Below are positions 50,541 through 63,151 of a stretch of DNA of 64,000 nt, in pieces. The position numbers and the translations under genes are program-made. Source of the DNA: Antedon mediterranea (lineage: Eukaryota > Echinodermata > Crinoidea > Comatulida > Antedonidae); the NCBI RefSeq assembly GCF_964355755.1, contig NC_092677.1, positions 2,361,001 to 2,425,000 on the forward strand. The letters run 5' to 3'. Numbering within the stretch: position 1 is the stretch's first letter; each line of letters starts with the position of its first letter. The notes under the pieces are model-generated. The model was not told the DNA's origin and ran no database searches. It saw only the letters and a list, made by a program, of their open reading frames with translations.

Positions 50541-53500
50541 CGTTAAAATATAAATCCTTATTGCAGTATAGATTTTTATCCTAAACACATTTATGTAACA
50601 TTTTTTTTTTATTTACTTACGTAAAATCTCCCAAGTTCATTTAATGATTTTTGGATTAGGCCTTTTAATCACTTAACTCCCTTTCACATTAGAAATTTCC
50701 AAGAATTTGATTATGCAACATAATAGAATAATAGTAACGGTATGGAATTATAACATTCGTTTAACAGTTGAAAGAGTCGTTACTTGATTTTTTTTAAATG
50801 ACATTTTCATTTTTCTAAATGAGATTAACTCTGAAATGTGGTATTTCTAAATAAAGTAAAAACCTTTTTTTTTATTGATAACAATCAGACGATGGGGACA
50901 ATGAACGCTGGTTGAGATCAAGAGAGTATTTCAATGACCAATCTATCATTTTCATTAATCACATACGAGTTTAAAATGGCTAAAAATAAAGACTTTACCT
51001 TGTCATTTTCCGACGGCGCCTTAAAAAATATTCAAACATCAAAATGTGATCAGTTAATAAAACAATTGTTTGGTGAAAATCCAAGGTCAAAGGTTAAAGT
51101 AAGAGGAATTAACTTAATAGTACTAACCTTTTAAAAAAATGTGGTCGTGGCGTTAGAACTCTTTCAAAACATGATCGTCAAACCTAAAAGAATAAAATTG
51201 ATTGAGTTTATTAAAGTTTAAGAGTTACAGCAGGCATCAGTTGTCTAATAGTACTAAGAGTCATCAGAACATGGAGCCAGAGATGTTTCCCCAGCATTCA
51301 TAAAATATTAATAGCAGTAATCATCAAAGTTGTAGGCTATGACGTTGTGAAACATATTTGACGACGACGCGCGCGTACTTGTCGCTAGTTAATTTAACCC
51401 ATTAATTTCAAACATGTCCAACGATACAGTGCTGCCTATAGTTTAATAAAAGCCTCAACAACATTATACCTGAACGTTTAATACAAACTAATATTCATAA
51501 TCCCAATAGGTGATAAATCTGAAGCAATCACATTGAAAATGACACGAAATAACGGCACTAGTAACAATATTAATCATGCCGACTAGATGTCGAGCGGATT
51601 GTGATATGTTGCGATCATCGCAATGAATTGTAAGCAAATTGTGTGTATAAAACGCAACAACCAACTCGATATATGCTTTGTTAAATTAATGAAGAGCGAA
51701 TGAATTTATCACAAAGTATTGAAACTTTATCCGAACGAACACACTACAAATAAATAAAACTAATACGATGACCATTAAAGATCAGCATTAGTAGTAAACG
51801 CAATAATGGGATTGCAAACTACAGAGCGCCGCCTATCGCCGAAGGGAAAACATTTAAGTTTAAAAAAAAGTGATTACGTCACTTATGTTTTGAAGTTTCT
51901 TATGCTTTAAAAAAGTATATATTTACATTTAATATGTTCTTATGATAAGGAAAAAAGAAACATGAACTATGCATTGTTTAATACAACTAACAGGCATTAA
52001 AGTTCCACACTGCATATGTCAAATAAAACAAGATTCACCATTTTAGTGAGTGTTGTATAAATATGTAACTGTAGCTCTACGCATAGTTTAGCTTTTATTT
52101 TCAACCTGTTATTGGTGTTTTACACTGTTGGTTTGATATAAAGAATAAATAAATAAATTTCTTTTTTTGTATAAAACATAAATATATATTTATTTTATTC
52201 AGTGAAACATTTTTTTAAATGATCGCTGAGGAGGGACAAGAGCTGTCAATGAAAACCAAATCGCCAAAGGTAACGTCTCTTTTATTTTCTAAAAATAAAT
52301 TATACTCTAGCAAAATATAATCCTTCTTATCCACAATACCCTGAATGGATCTCAAAATAAAAACGACTTAAAGATTGAAATGTGATCAGAACACGACCAA
52401 TGGCTTAATGACTGGACGACGAGCTTAAGGTCAGAATACTCGAGATGGACATCAATTAAGTACCAGATACAAAGATAAATGAAATGTCCATCCTACGTAA
52501 ATAAACTAAGCTGTTATTCTAATCCGTTCAAACCCACAATCAAATTACAGATATTTAGATTTGAAGCTGATATTATTAATACATACTACAAATACAAACG
52601 CTTTAGTTGTCAGCGAAAATCTAATCTTACTACAAGTCAATTATCAGTAAATCGTGTACGTTTATATAATATAACGATATTATTATTTAATATACTACTA
52701 CTGTTGAAGATATATCGGTTAGATTCCATTTTTATATAAACAGTATACACAATTTATACATATTATGAATACAATCAGAATCGATATCAAATACATACAT
52801 CATCTAATTGTATTGAGCTGCAAGATAATTGCGTACGTTATGGACGCGCGCGTAACTAATTAATTGGTTGGCATAAACAATTAATCACACACATTCACAT
52901 AGAATCATTACGACACTGCTGATAAAGAGAAAGCTGCAACAACATACCTTTTTAAATAATGCGCGTATATTTATGTGACGAGTAATATTTATAGTATTAT
53001 GTACATTTATCTGAATAAATTATGCCTTTTATTTTATTTCGTGTGAATTGTTAACAGACCTCTAAGCTACTTTATAAGGAAAGATGATATTAAAATGAAT
53101 ATATGGCTAGCTCGAGGAATATACTACAAGATCCCAAACAATCATTAACAACTAATTTATTAGATGTAATTCGAGTTTTTACAGAAAATTATTTCCTAAC
53201 AACGTGAATCATAAATTACGTTATAAATCAGTACATTATGATGTATAACGAAATGTCTTTTCTCACATGTAATCTATTCCGTAGTTTCAAACGTCAGCAA
53301 AATGACCACGTGATTACAAGGTACGTCATTTTCACGTGCCTGGGAATGTATTTTACATAACTCTGGATGCGTACGCGCGACGGGCTGTTTTTGTACCCTG
53401 GTCACGGATTACAGGTATTAACATTCCTCTGCAGGTTGTTTGCAGCATCATCTTGCAGATCTGCCACAATATTTCCATCATGAAACCAGGAATAGTTAAT

Positions 53501-55094
53501 GCGGACCGCTTGGATCAACCCATCATCACATCAGAAAGACAAAGACCTTGATTCTAATACAGATATTATTGTGATAAGACAGTTAACACAATCGTAAATT
53601 AAGTTACGACTTCGGATGTGGTCTCCAACGACCACGACTGTGATCATCAAGGTAAAAGAAACGTTTGTTCCGGTGTAACTCAAAACAGATATATACGTAT
53701 ACAACATAGCACATGGCGGTATAAATTAAGCCTCTATATAATAACATGATGATGATGCACAACAACACAGGCAATGCAATTTAGAATTCATCTATGGCCA
53801 ACAAATCTAGTAGTAGTAACAGTCTATTATAGTAAAGATATTTTGTTAACTAGACTAGAGAGGGTCAGCAACCTATAAAACCAACATCATATGAGGCTAA
53901 ATACATGTTAACCTTAACTAACCTGGGTAAGCTAACCTTACAGTTTGTATCCATTCCCCTGGTGGCAGCTACTACGGCGGCGGTAGGCTAGTTTTCAGAT
54001 ACTCGTTGCAAAATTTTGCTAAGCATTTACAAACGCGTAAATACAGTATTGTTGTGTTACCAAACCAACACTGAACGCAACTTTCTTTCCTTAAGCTCCG
54101 CGTACCTGGTCTATTCGTACCTGGGTCTAGCTATAGCAAACAAGGCACTTGAACGGAACTAACGTTGGTAACACACCTGATGATTTGACTGCCTGTGTTT
54201 ATACCTCAAATTCAATACGATAAATAAACGTGTGAACGGAGAGGCACAATCCTTGTTCCGCATGCCGCAAATATGCTGGAATTAAGGGTGCAGCGAGAGA
54301 TCGCAGATCGTAACCCCGGGCGGTACGTTAGTTCACCTACCTGTAATAGTTCTACCACCAACCCATACATTTAAATATATACATTGTTAGACATAAATTC
54401 ATCTTATGATAGTGATAGAGAATCATTCCCTGGAAATAAACACATAGTTGAAATGCCTTTGCGCTTATGCATTGTTGTTATTGCTAAGTAAGTACTGATG
54501 CCAAATTTTAAAAATAGCCTTTTTTTTAAGCATTGAGGGTGCTGGATACACCATTCTGATAATGGCATCTAAATAGGTTTCAGTACAGAAATCCTTTATA
54601 ACTAAACAACAAATATACTGATAACACTCACTATACAAAACAGGCCTACAAAGTACAATACTACTTCATACTCATGTATGACGTCATATCAACCAGACGA
54701 TTACTGGGTTGAATCTCGATTTGGGATTTACTCATTCTCACAACAAATTAACAGTTTAAACATAATTTATCAATTTCCACTAGGCGATATAACATTCTCT
54801 ATACCTGTACATGCTATATATTATTACTGGGCAATTTAAAGTTTATATGACTGTAAAATAACACTATTTTGTATCCGATACGAGCATCAGAATCATGTTG
54901 ATAATATATCATAAGATGGTTGACACCATGAACCATTCGATCACAATACAAATATTGTTTGCTCAATCTTGTTTGCATTAATACTTTCTTATCAGCAGCA
55001 CTGATATTTTAATATCAGATATCAAGTGGTATAACGATGGATTCTTTGTTAGCAACGCAATGATCAGCGCCACCAACGATCTGTTGTCACCACG

Positions 55095-55262
55095 TCTAAC
55101 GTTCTATCTACACTTATATCAAACTAGTTTGAAAATGTGATGTGCCTCAATATGAGTGGTATGCCCAAATATGGTAGTGATATGACATCATCATGTCCAT
55201 ATATATGATCACATCACATATTTTTGTTACATAAAGTTTGATAGTGTAGACAGAGCTTTAGG
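55095..55262. repeat. MITE family B, copy 4
   Basis: Left end 'ttctatctacacttatatca' and right end 'agtttgatagtgtagacaga' with gcttta. The interior has 'aatatggtagtgatatgaca' and 'tgatcacatcacat', inverted relative to copy 1. Confidence 0.85.
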
Positions 55263-56436
55263 GTGGTCCAACATTCTATAACCTAAATACCTGTATTCAT
55301 TATTCTATTGCAATATAAATCACCACAAGGTATATGTCAATATTTATAGTTACGTATTTTTATGTATAAAATTAAATAACTAACAAAACAAAGTTGTAAA
55401 CAAAATGATTCTCATTAAAATTTAATATCCTAATATATGAGTATTAAACGAGTTGTAAATGCAAGTAAAAATGTGATTATTTACGAATCAGACCGATTTT
55501 TACCTGCGTTCTGCAAAAGCAGTAATACATTTTACACGTTGCTTTGTTACAATAACTACGTCCGCTGACACGCAACTCCCATAGGATTGAAATCGCTTAA
55601 CTAATCAGTGTTAAAAGTATAGTGACGGTATAATGATTGCAGTGGATACAGGTTACATACAGAATTCATGACAATAAAAACAAGTAGCGGCGAGACAAAG
55701 ACAAGAATACCGCTACTACTAATAAAATAGAAAATAGGAAAGGATAAAAAAAGAACAAAAACGTTCGTCAACAAATCGTCGCGATAAGAACTAGTTATTT
55801 TTGCGAAGATAACACACCGCGAGCTTACTGCAAATTATCATTACTAATACCTTAAGGATACAACTCGAGTCGTTAGAACACAAGATGTATCTAAAGTCAA
55901 GTATAAAATATATGACGTCACAAATGATGGATAACACAAGCTAAAAACTGTGACAAGATATTCGTTATACGATAACTAACTCAAAACGATCCTTAAAAAA
56001 ATGACATAGATAGAATTAATACTTCAATAATAGTTATTATTGCTAATTCGGTGACGGTTAAATAAAGGGCAAACAATGACTACTGTAATGCTGAATACAA
56101 TGCTCAGATACTAGTATGATTTGTAGGCCTACATCTAGCGCCCTACATCATGTTGAACCTTTATTAAAATTGATCAATAAAAATACATACTAATATAGGT
56201 TATTTGTTGCGTAGAAGACTTAAATTTAAATTACGAATCTGGTGTTTGTGTAATGTTGTTTTTTAAAGGTAAAATGTAAACATAATTGAAATTTCCCGTA
56301 ATCTACTCAACTATTTATATCTTTCGAGCAAGAGTTACATAATGAAACGATATTAAATTTAATAATCCCATCGTACCCACGTGATTAAAAAATATTGTTA
56401 TCCAATCAGAGAATAACATTTCCATCATGCAACCTC

Positions 56437-56573
56437 GACTAGTGATGTGCCTAAATATGGTAGTGATATGCTTAAATATGGTAGTGATATGGCATCACCA
56501 GGTCCATATATGAGCACATTACATTTTGTTGTCGCATAAAGTTTGATAGTGTAGGCTAGACAGAGCTTTAGGG
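56437..56573. repeat. MITE family B, copy 5, left end missing
   Basis: Contains two tandem 'aaatatggtagtgatatg' units and ends 'agtttgatagtgtaggctag' then acagagcttta. The left inverted repeat is not recognisable. A diverged arm of the TTAA family (attggtcatcac) follows at 56575-56695. Confidence 0.75.
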
Positions 56574-57426
56574 TGTGTTTCCAAAGTTCAGTCGCGGCTG
56601 GAGCAACGTTATTTCTAAAGCTTGGTTGGTTCGCACTACGCGCGTTACGTAACAATAACGTAAGCGCAACGCTCATTGGTCATCACAACATCTAACCTTT
56701 CGCATAAATTAATATCATATTTATATTATAGTTTCAATTATGGAGCTTAGTGAGGAATTAAGAACACAAAACAAGCTTTGCCTTGCGGATGTTGTGTTGA
56801 ACGGGAGGACGATCTTGCGGTGGTTTGATAAGCGTTTCTTATAGCGCAGTGGTTACATTTCCCGGAAAATAATACTTATTAAAATATCATTGGAGGACAG
56901 GTCTTTGTGTTAAGCAACAGAAAGTCCTTGTTGTTCAATTGTAAAATATGCTTGGGGAAGTAAATAGTTTGATAACACAATAAACATCTAAGTGAAGCGA
57001 ACTTTGAACCACCACAGAGGTGACGGACAGACGGCCTGGGTCGTCGTTTAAGTGTTACGCCTTTAAACTCAACGACTTCAGCCTCTAGCCTTTAATTGTA
57101 AAAATTCGTAAAATGGTACATACAGAAATAAACTATGTTATATCGATTATTGTTTCTGGCAAAGACCAAATAGGCTTACTTACTGCGGCAACTGACCCAA
57201 TAACAAGATAATGTTGTACTCCTGTATTAAATGAAATGAAAACGGATAAATACCGCCAACGCATCGTTTACGGAAGCAATAGAGCTCATTAAATATTATA
57301 AATAGAGCCTCTTGTATTAAAATACTATACATTTCCTATTAACACTATTATTAATATTCATAATCAACTTGTTTTCAAGAAAACCATTTTTAGGACCCGG
57401 ATTCATTAAATCAACATTAGTAGTCT

Positions 57427-57665
57427 TTAAGCTTGGTTCCCACTAGGACGCGACGCAACGGCACAAGCCAAACGAGTTGACCAATGGCAACTGACAGTTC
57501 GAATAATCCATCACTTGTGATTGGTCAAATTATTAGTCGGAATCTTTAACTCTCTGCGTAAACGGCACCGTGATTATTACGTCGACGGTTCCTATTCATT
57601 TGTTTACGGCACGACGATATGTTGCGTCTAGGTATTTGCGTTTCGTCATGGGAACTACGGTTTAA
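57427..57665. repeat. TTAA MITE with TTAA at both ends
   Basis: TTAAGCTTGGTTCCCACTAG at the left and 'tgggaactacggtttaa' at the right. 'gttgaccaatggcaactgac' and 'cttgtgattggtcaaattat' pair in the arms. The flanking TTAA pair is the clearest of all copies. Confidence 0.85.
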
Positions 57666-58116
57666 TTATTGCAGGAGGGGCGTTCCATATGCAATCAAAG
57701 TGAATTTCAAAACATTGCTGGAATATGAATGAATGACACTATTATTAAAGCAGAGACATTAATACAATAGCATTTGGAACCGTTCCAAATTGCACTTAAG
57801 TGCCGTTACTTTCCAATTCCCAAAACGGTCAGGTGAATTGAAGAAAAATCAGAAACAAAAGGACGAACTACTTTTTTTGTTACAAACATAATTCCAACTT
57901 ACGTCAAGAATGTAAAGTATTTATGGAACTACTTTTTCCCTATTGTTAATAAGCCTTTGATAATAAAACAAACTTGGTCCATGATTTAAGAAGCAGACGA
58001 TTTTAGAAAAGCAGACGATAACGACAGAATGTGCACTTAAACATACCGTAGATCATTGAATAGAAAGTTATGTCCGATTCCGCGTGTCATACAAAGGTCT
58101 ATGTCAAGTTTGTGTC

Positions 58117-58206
58117 TTCATTGAAATTTATCGGTTAAATAGTCAGAGAATAATACACTGCCATTTGTATTATTCTCTGACTATTTAACCGATAAATCTC
58201 AATGAA
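58117..58206. repeat. hairpin, two 40-base arms, 10-base loop
   Basis: Left arm 58117-58156 and right arm 58167-58206 are inverted copies with one mismatch (31 perfect base pairs next to the loop 'actgccattt'). Neither arm resembles the MITE families here. Confidence 0.9.
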
Positions 58207-59164
58207 TAAACACTTCAAAGTAGGAAGACACTTTTAAATAGTTTGACAAGTCTACAATTGTTGTCAAGTTAATGCAATTATCTCTTTGTGAATGATAGGT
58301 ACTTAAACAATGGAGGAGAAATTTAGAAACAAACAATTTTAAAAACAGATACCATGGATTGTAAATTACTGTAAAGAAAGAAAAGCTAAGAAATGGAAGG
58401 TACAATAGGCCCCTAATAGTCGGAATATAAGTTAATTTACCTATAGCCTAAGTGTTATGGTTAGATGTGTGCTAGACGGACGCAATAATTAAGAAAATAA
58501 CAAATGTAACATTGGTTTGTTGGCAATGGTGTTAATTAGCATTCTTCATATGTAACTGATCGTGTTGGACCGTTGGTCGCTTCGAACTGGTTACAATAGG
58601 CCGTATTATCTACTCCCAAGATGAAATTGACTTAACACATCACTGTTTATACCACGGACAGCCATTATAAAACAACGCAATGACGTACACACAGCGCGCG
58701 CAGATATATTATTACGTTGTGTTTTATGTAGTGTTCAGGTTTTTTCCCATGGTCGAAGAAGCCAGAAGAGGGTCTACGAATAAACACAACAGTAGGCATA
58801 TAGGAAATCATCAGATAACCGTAACGATATTAATCTGTTGATCAATCTAGTCGAATCTTTCAATAAAACACGTCTGACCCGTTTGCTTACATGACCTAAT
58901 TCACACAGGGTCGCTCGTCAATTTAAAAGTTCAATCAAAGTTGACCCATGCGCTCTTCATTGGAATGTATTGAATGCATGTGGAATTGGAAGAAGGAATG
59001 GAAAGTCAGCTGGTATAAGAAAACTGTGCCCTAATTTTTAAAATATGGTTCATCTGACCCTTCCATGACCTGACGGTGGACATAAAGCTAAGCCACGTTC
59101 AGACTGCTGTTCAGACTGCTATTCACCCGGGTAAGTTATTGATGACCTACCCGGGTAAATAGCT

Positions 59165-59290
59165 ACTGAGCCGGGCAAGGACGTGTGCACCACGAAACTT
59201 ACCAATCACAAAGCGACAATTCGAATTATCATTCGTGATTGGTCAAATTACTTGGGTTGCGCGTACGTACTTACGTATTGTCTAACGGAC
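59165..59290. repeat. diverged TTAA-family MITE
   Basis: 'acttaccaatcacaaagcga' and 'tcgtgattggtcaaattact' form the family's CCAAT-bearing arms; the outer ends are decayed. The open frames at 59183-59499 come from this repeat. Confidence 0.6.
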
Positions 59291-59984
59291 CAAGCTTTTG
59301 GCGCCCAATATGGCAAGTTAATTCAATTAAAGAATTCCCATTTCCTACTAAACAAGGCCATATATATGGCTGCAGTCGCGTGCTCAAATTTGAGTTAGTG
59401 TTTACTGACCAACCAACCAACCGACCGAATAGTGAGCTGAAGAGTCGGACGGTATACCGTATTTCCTATCGAAATAGATCACGATTTTTTCGCGACTAAA
59501 CGTTGTTTTTTGTGAATTTAAAAATGACAATAATAACAACAATTTTTGATAAGTTCAATAGGAAAGTGTATCGTATGATATAAAACAAGCGTTAAAAACC
59601 TCGTTTGTTATTTTTGAGGAAAAACATGTTTGTTTTATATTTTAATCATGGACGAGCATTGACTTGATCGGGCGATGATCTCTTAATAATCCGATGATCC
59701 GATAACTCGATATCCTTCAATGATCTTGTAAATAATTAATGTGATCAGATAATCCTGAACACCAAACACATCCAACTTTGGTTTACTATCTGATGAATGA
59801 TTTGTTATGAAACAACAGATTTAGTTATCCCAAAAAAAACACCAAGAAGTTCATGAGAAGAAATTTATGAACACATTTGACTTTTCACGTGATAATTCAA
59901 GATATAGTATTCTTACAACTGTGTGTGTGTGGTATTCAGTATTTTACTGCTTTCTGCTGTATATTGTAGCATAGGCCGTGGCCG

Positions 59985-60068
59985 ACAGTGTCCTAGCCAG
60001 CAGGGCCTAGACGATAGGGTTCTGGCCAGCAGGGCCTAGACGACAGGGTTCTAGCCGACAAGGGCCCT
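59985..60068. repeat. about 30-bp x 3 repeat
   Basis: 'gtcctagccagcagggccta', 'gttctggccagcagggccta' and 'gttctagccgacaagggccc' begin three units of about 29 bases, GC-rich against an AT-rich background. Confidence 0.8.
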
Positions 60069-61843
60069 TGTCAACCGAATCCACCCATTTTGGGAGTTCC
60101 GTTGCCTTATTTCATTGTGCACACGCCTCATAACACACCCAATCACAGCATAGCCCTTATGTCTATCCTAAACTAATCATTACACAGAAACATAACTGTC
60201 ACGTGTGATGCAAATACAAAATGGACGGTTCTCCTAAAAAACATGAACAAGCCTACCACTGAAGCTAAAAAAACATAATTGTACAGTTTAATTCCTGTAA
60301 AATACTTACACTATTACATAATAATAACTGCCCGTCTATAAACGAATTAATTGCCAACAACGTAAGTACCGCTTAGAAAAACGACTCACTCCCAAGAATT
60401 GACATCAACATTAATATGACACGCGCGCGCCTCTTGTTTTCATTTCTAGTGGAGTAAATTCATCGAAAATCTTGATAATTATGCACTTTTGATAACAGAT
60501 TTATCATCTGACATTTAACTAAGCTACCACCTGAGATCCACTTATATATTAAGAAAACACAGAAGACTTGAGTGTACGATGAATGAAAACGGCAAAAACA
60601 AAGATCGATAGACTATCTTATGACGTCACCCAATCCAATCGTCTGTATTATGTCGCTTTAAATAACATAATAATCGGAAATCACTGTTGATCATGTGGGA
60701 AACTTGTTTTTAATTTTAGGAGAATTTTCGTCAGTCATGATGACAAATGAGGAGAAATCACAATTAGTGCCATTCCCTTTTTTGTTCAACCGTGTTTAGG
60801 CTACACGTCAGAGTAAATTGCGCCAACTTTCGTTTTCACGATGCGCCTCGCACGACGACAACGTAGTTGGCTGCAATATCGAGCCAATTGCTAACAGAAT
60901 TCTGCGCATCATGTTTCTAACCATGTATAGAATGACTTTTCAACTCAAAAGGAGCGTAATATAGTGGCGCGTATAGTACTGGTACTAAAATCATCAACTG
61001 TAAATCTAACATACAGTACCACCACATGTGGTACACAGTAGTGGTACCGTATAATATGCGGTCCAATACTTTATATTTACGCACAATGGACATAAAAACC
61101 ATTAGATTTACAAATAAGCGACAACATGGATTACTATGTATTCTTTAAAATATTTGGCCTATCACATAATAACGTGCATTATTAGAGAGCATTCTGAAAA
61201 ACATAAGCACGATATTTTAGCATTCGTGTGTAACATGGTTAACTAGGCCGAAGGTAGGCATCTATATGAAACAACATACCGCGCTCATTGAAGTTAAGCG
61301 TGATGATCGAACAAGTTGTTTTTATTACGTACCGTCGTGCGCTTCACTGTACCGCCGCTCTATAAACACACCGCTATAAATTCACACGTTGAAATCTCTT
61401 CAGTGGAACAAGTACGGTTTCCTAATTCCATTTAAAAGACCACTTAGATGATTTTTGGAAAACATCAATCGTTTATTAATTATTACATAAGGAAATACAC
61501 ATTTAATATTTAATAATAGGATCGTGCCAGTTCATCGCATTGAAGTTCGAGTATTTGATCGAAAGTTCGCCGAAGTGGAAACGTCGTAAACAACACAAGG
61601 GATTTTCGGGTGGAGTGTGTAAAACGTGGGCGGTGTATATCCGCGTTGACAAAAGAACGTTGCACGAATATTTCCCTTGGGATTAAAGACAGACAGTTTA
61701 CAATCGAGTATTAAACTTTAAATTATCTCAATATTCAATTTAACCAACTACGTTTTTAACAAATATTTAACTCCTTGATTTTATCTCGATTTACGTCGAG
61801 CATCGGGGGACAGACAACAACAACAACGATTCTTTGGACAATC

Positions 61844-63151
61844 ATGTTGCGCGAGTTATACGAAAGAATAATCTCAAAATATAAGTAAAACCCTGGATAT
61901 GAGTTATAAAGGCATCCGGACAATGAGTGATTCTAGTAGGAGCATTGCCCTGGTGTTTGCTAATTCGTTTGACACGACATAGGCACGCCTACCATCCTAA
62001 TAAAAACGCGCTTCATTGGGATACGCACACGCTGCGCACAAACGCAATTAGCTCTTATTCAATTCAGAAATAATATAAAGGAATTGAATGCACTTTGCAC
62101 GTTTACTTCAGTTCAGTGCTGGTTCACTATCATAATATTGTTAGGTCAATAATTAACTAACAATGGTATTTCCAATCCAATATAATGTAATCACGTGGTC
62201 TACAAATAAATACCACCATAGACGAGAAAATCAATCATAGAGATTTCGTGAGAAGACTGGTCCAGCTCAGACAACAGTTGAGTGTTCCTATTTACAAGAA
62301 GCGATTTCAATTCAATGCGGTCGCCTGTGATCAGCATACAGACGTACAGTATATGGTGTGAATACGGGATTGGAACACCAATACAACATGAATGTTGAAT
62401 AGACGTAAAACGCAAACCCGGTTATTACAGTTCGTCGCTTAAATTATTGACTGGTGAAAATGAGTTGCGATACACAGTGTACTGTATAACATTGCGTTTT
62501 GTCCTAGTGGGGAAACTGACAATATGAAATATAATGTGATTGTGATCTTCTTAAACAATATCTAAAACAAAAATGGGGGGGGGGGGGCACCATTTTCAAA
62601 ATCAGCTTGGATTCTATAAAACTGAACCATCAAGGTAAATACAGTATTGTATCCACTACAAATCTATATAGTATATTATATATATCGTCTACAAATATGT
62701 CGTGTATTATTCCGCGTAGTCTGCAATGACGTCACAGTCCCAGGGCCTTCTTCCAATACATGCACCAGACTGCTATTATCTATACATTAGCATCATCAAG
62801 TGCTAATTATCTCTTTAAATCGAAAGGGTCACACCCATTAACAAGATAATCCGGTGAACAATTTGTGAACGAGCCTAATTGTTTTATAAGCGTCGATGAA
62901 TAGTTTCCTCGGAAACAACTAGTGTAATGATTGTCTGTATTATCAGACGATATTATTTCCGCCAAAAGTATTTACCTGACGATAACAATCGGCTCATTGC
63001 CAGGACTAAAGCCGGGCAATTACTAGCTGGTACTTCCTTGTCGTCCGGCATTATTTTAGTACTTTACAACGTGTGTGGGGAAGCATTGTCTGCAGAAAAA
63101 GAAAACCGACGGAAAGATTTCCTCCAAAATAACCGGGACCTTTTCAAATAA
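61844..63151 (+). CDS. proposed 81-residue single-pass membrane protein
   Basis: Two exons: 61844-61884 (MLRELYERIISKY, donor AA|gtaaaa) and 62947-63151 (acceptor tgtctgtattatcag, stop TAA). The first exon ends in phase 2 and the second begins with the single base needed to complete the codon (AA|A, Lys14). The protein has a basic, Tyr-rich N-terminus, a helix at about residues 36-58 containing GQLLAGTSLSSGIILVLYNV, and a charged C-terminus (EKENRRKDFLQNNRDLFK). Small inner-membrane proteins of mitochondria have this shape, but I do not recognise the family. The alternative is a single-exon 74-residue frame starting at the ATG at 62927. The donor is weak, so the model is moderate; that exon 2 is coding is the firmer part. 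A run of 13 G (62575-62587) lies in the proposed intron. Confidence 0.5.

Larger units (their letters stand above)
48064..61843. other. long gene-poor region upstream of the ETS gene
   Basis: About 13.8 kb with no exon I can support. The 5' side of the ETS gene (an upstream untranslated exon must exist, because 48063 is preceded by an acceptor 'attacag') lies somewhere here. It contains MITEs at 48897-49106, 55095-55262, 56437-56573, 57427-57665 and 59165-59290, an ACGCGT cluster (50295-50540), a 40-bp-arm hairpin (58117-58206) and a 30-bp repeat (59985-60068). Short open frames at 50934-51134 and 53336-53551 look like chance. Confidence 0.5.

Noticed and set aside
50934-51134. 66-codon plus-strand frame (MTNLSFSLITYEF...)
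   Set aside because: Composition is near background, there are no splice partners, and no family is recognisable.
53336-53551. 71-codon plus-strand frame with a hydrophobic middle
   Set aside because: Looks partly exon-like, but no matching splice sites or homologous motif could be found; left as unproven.
54260-54345. GC-richer patch with an acceptor-like 'attacag' on the minus strand, possible 5' UTR exon of the ETS gene
   Set aside because: A single splice-like motif and composition are not enough; transcript data would be needed.
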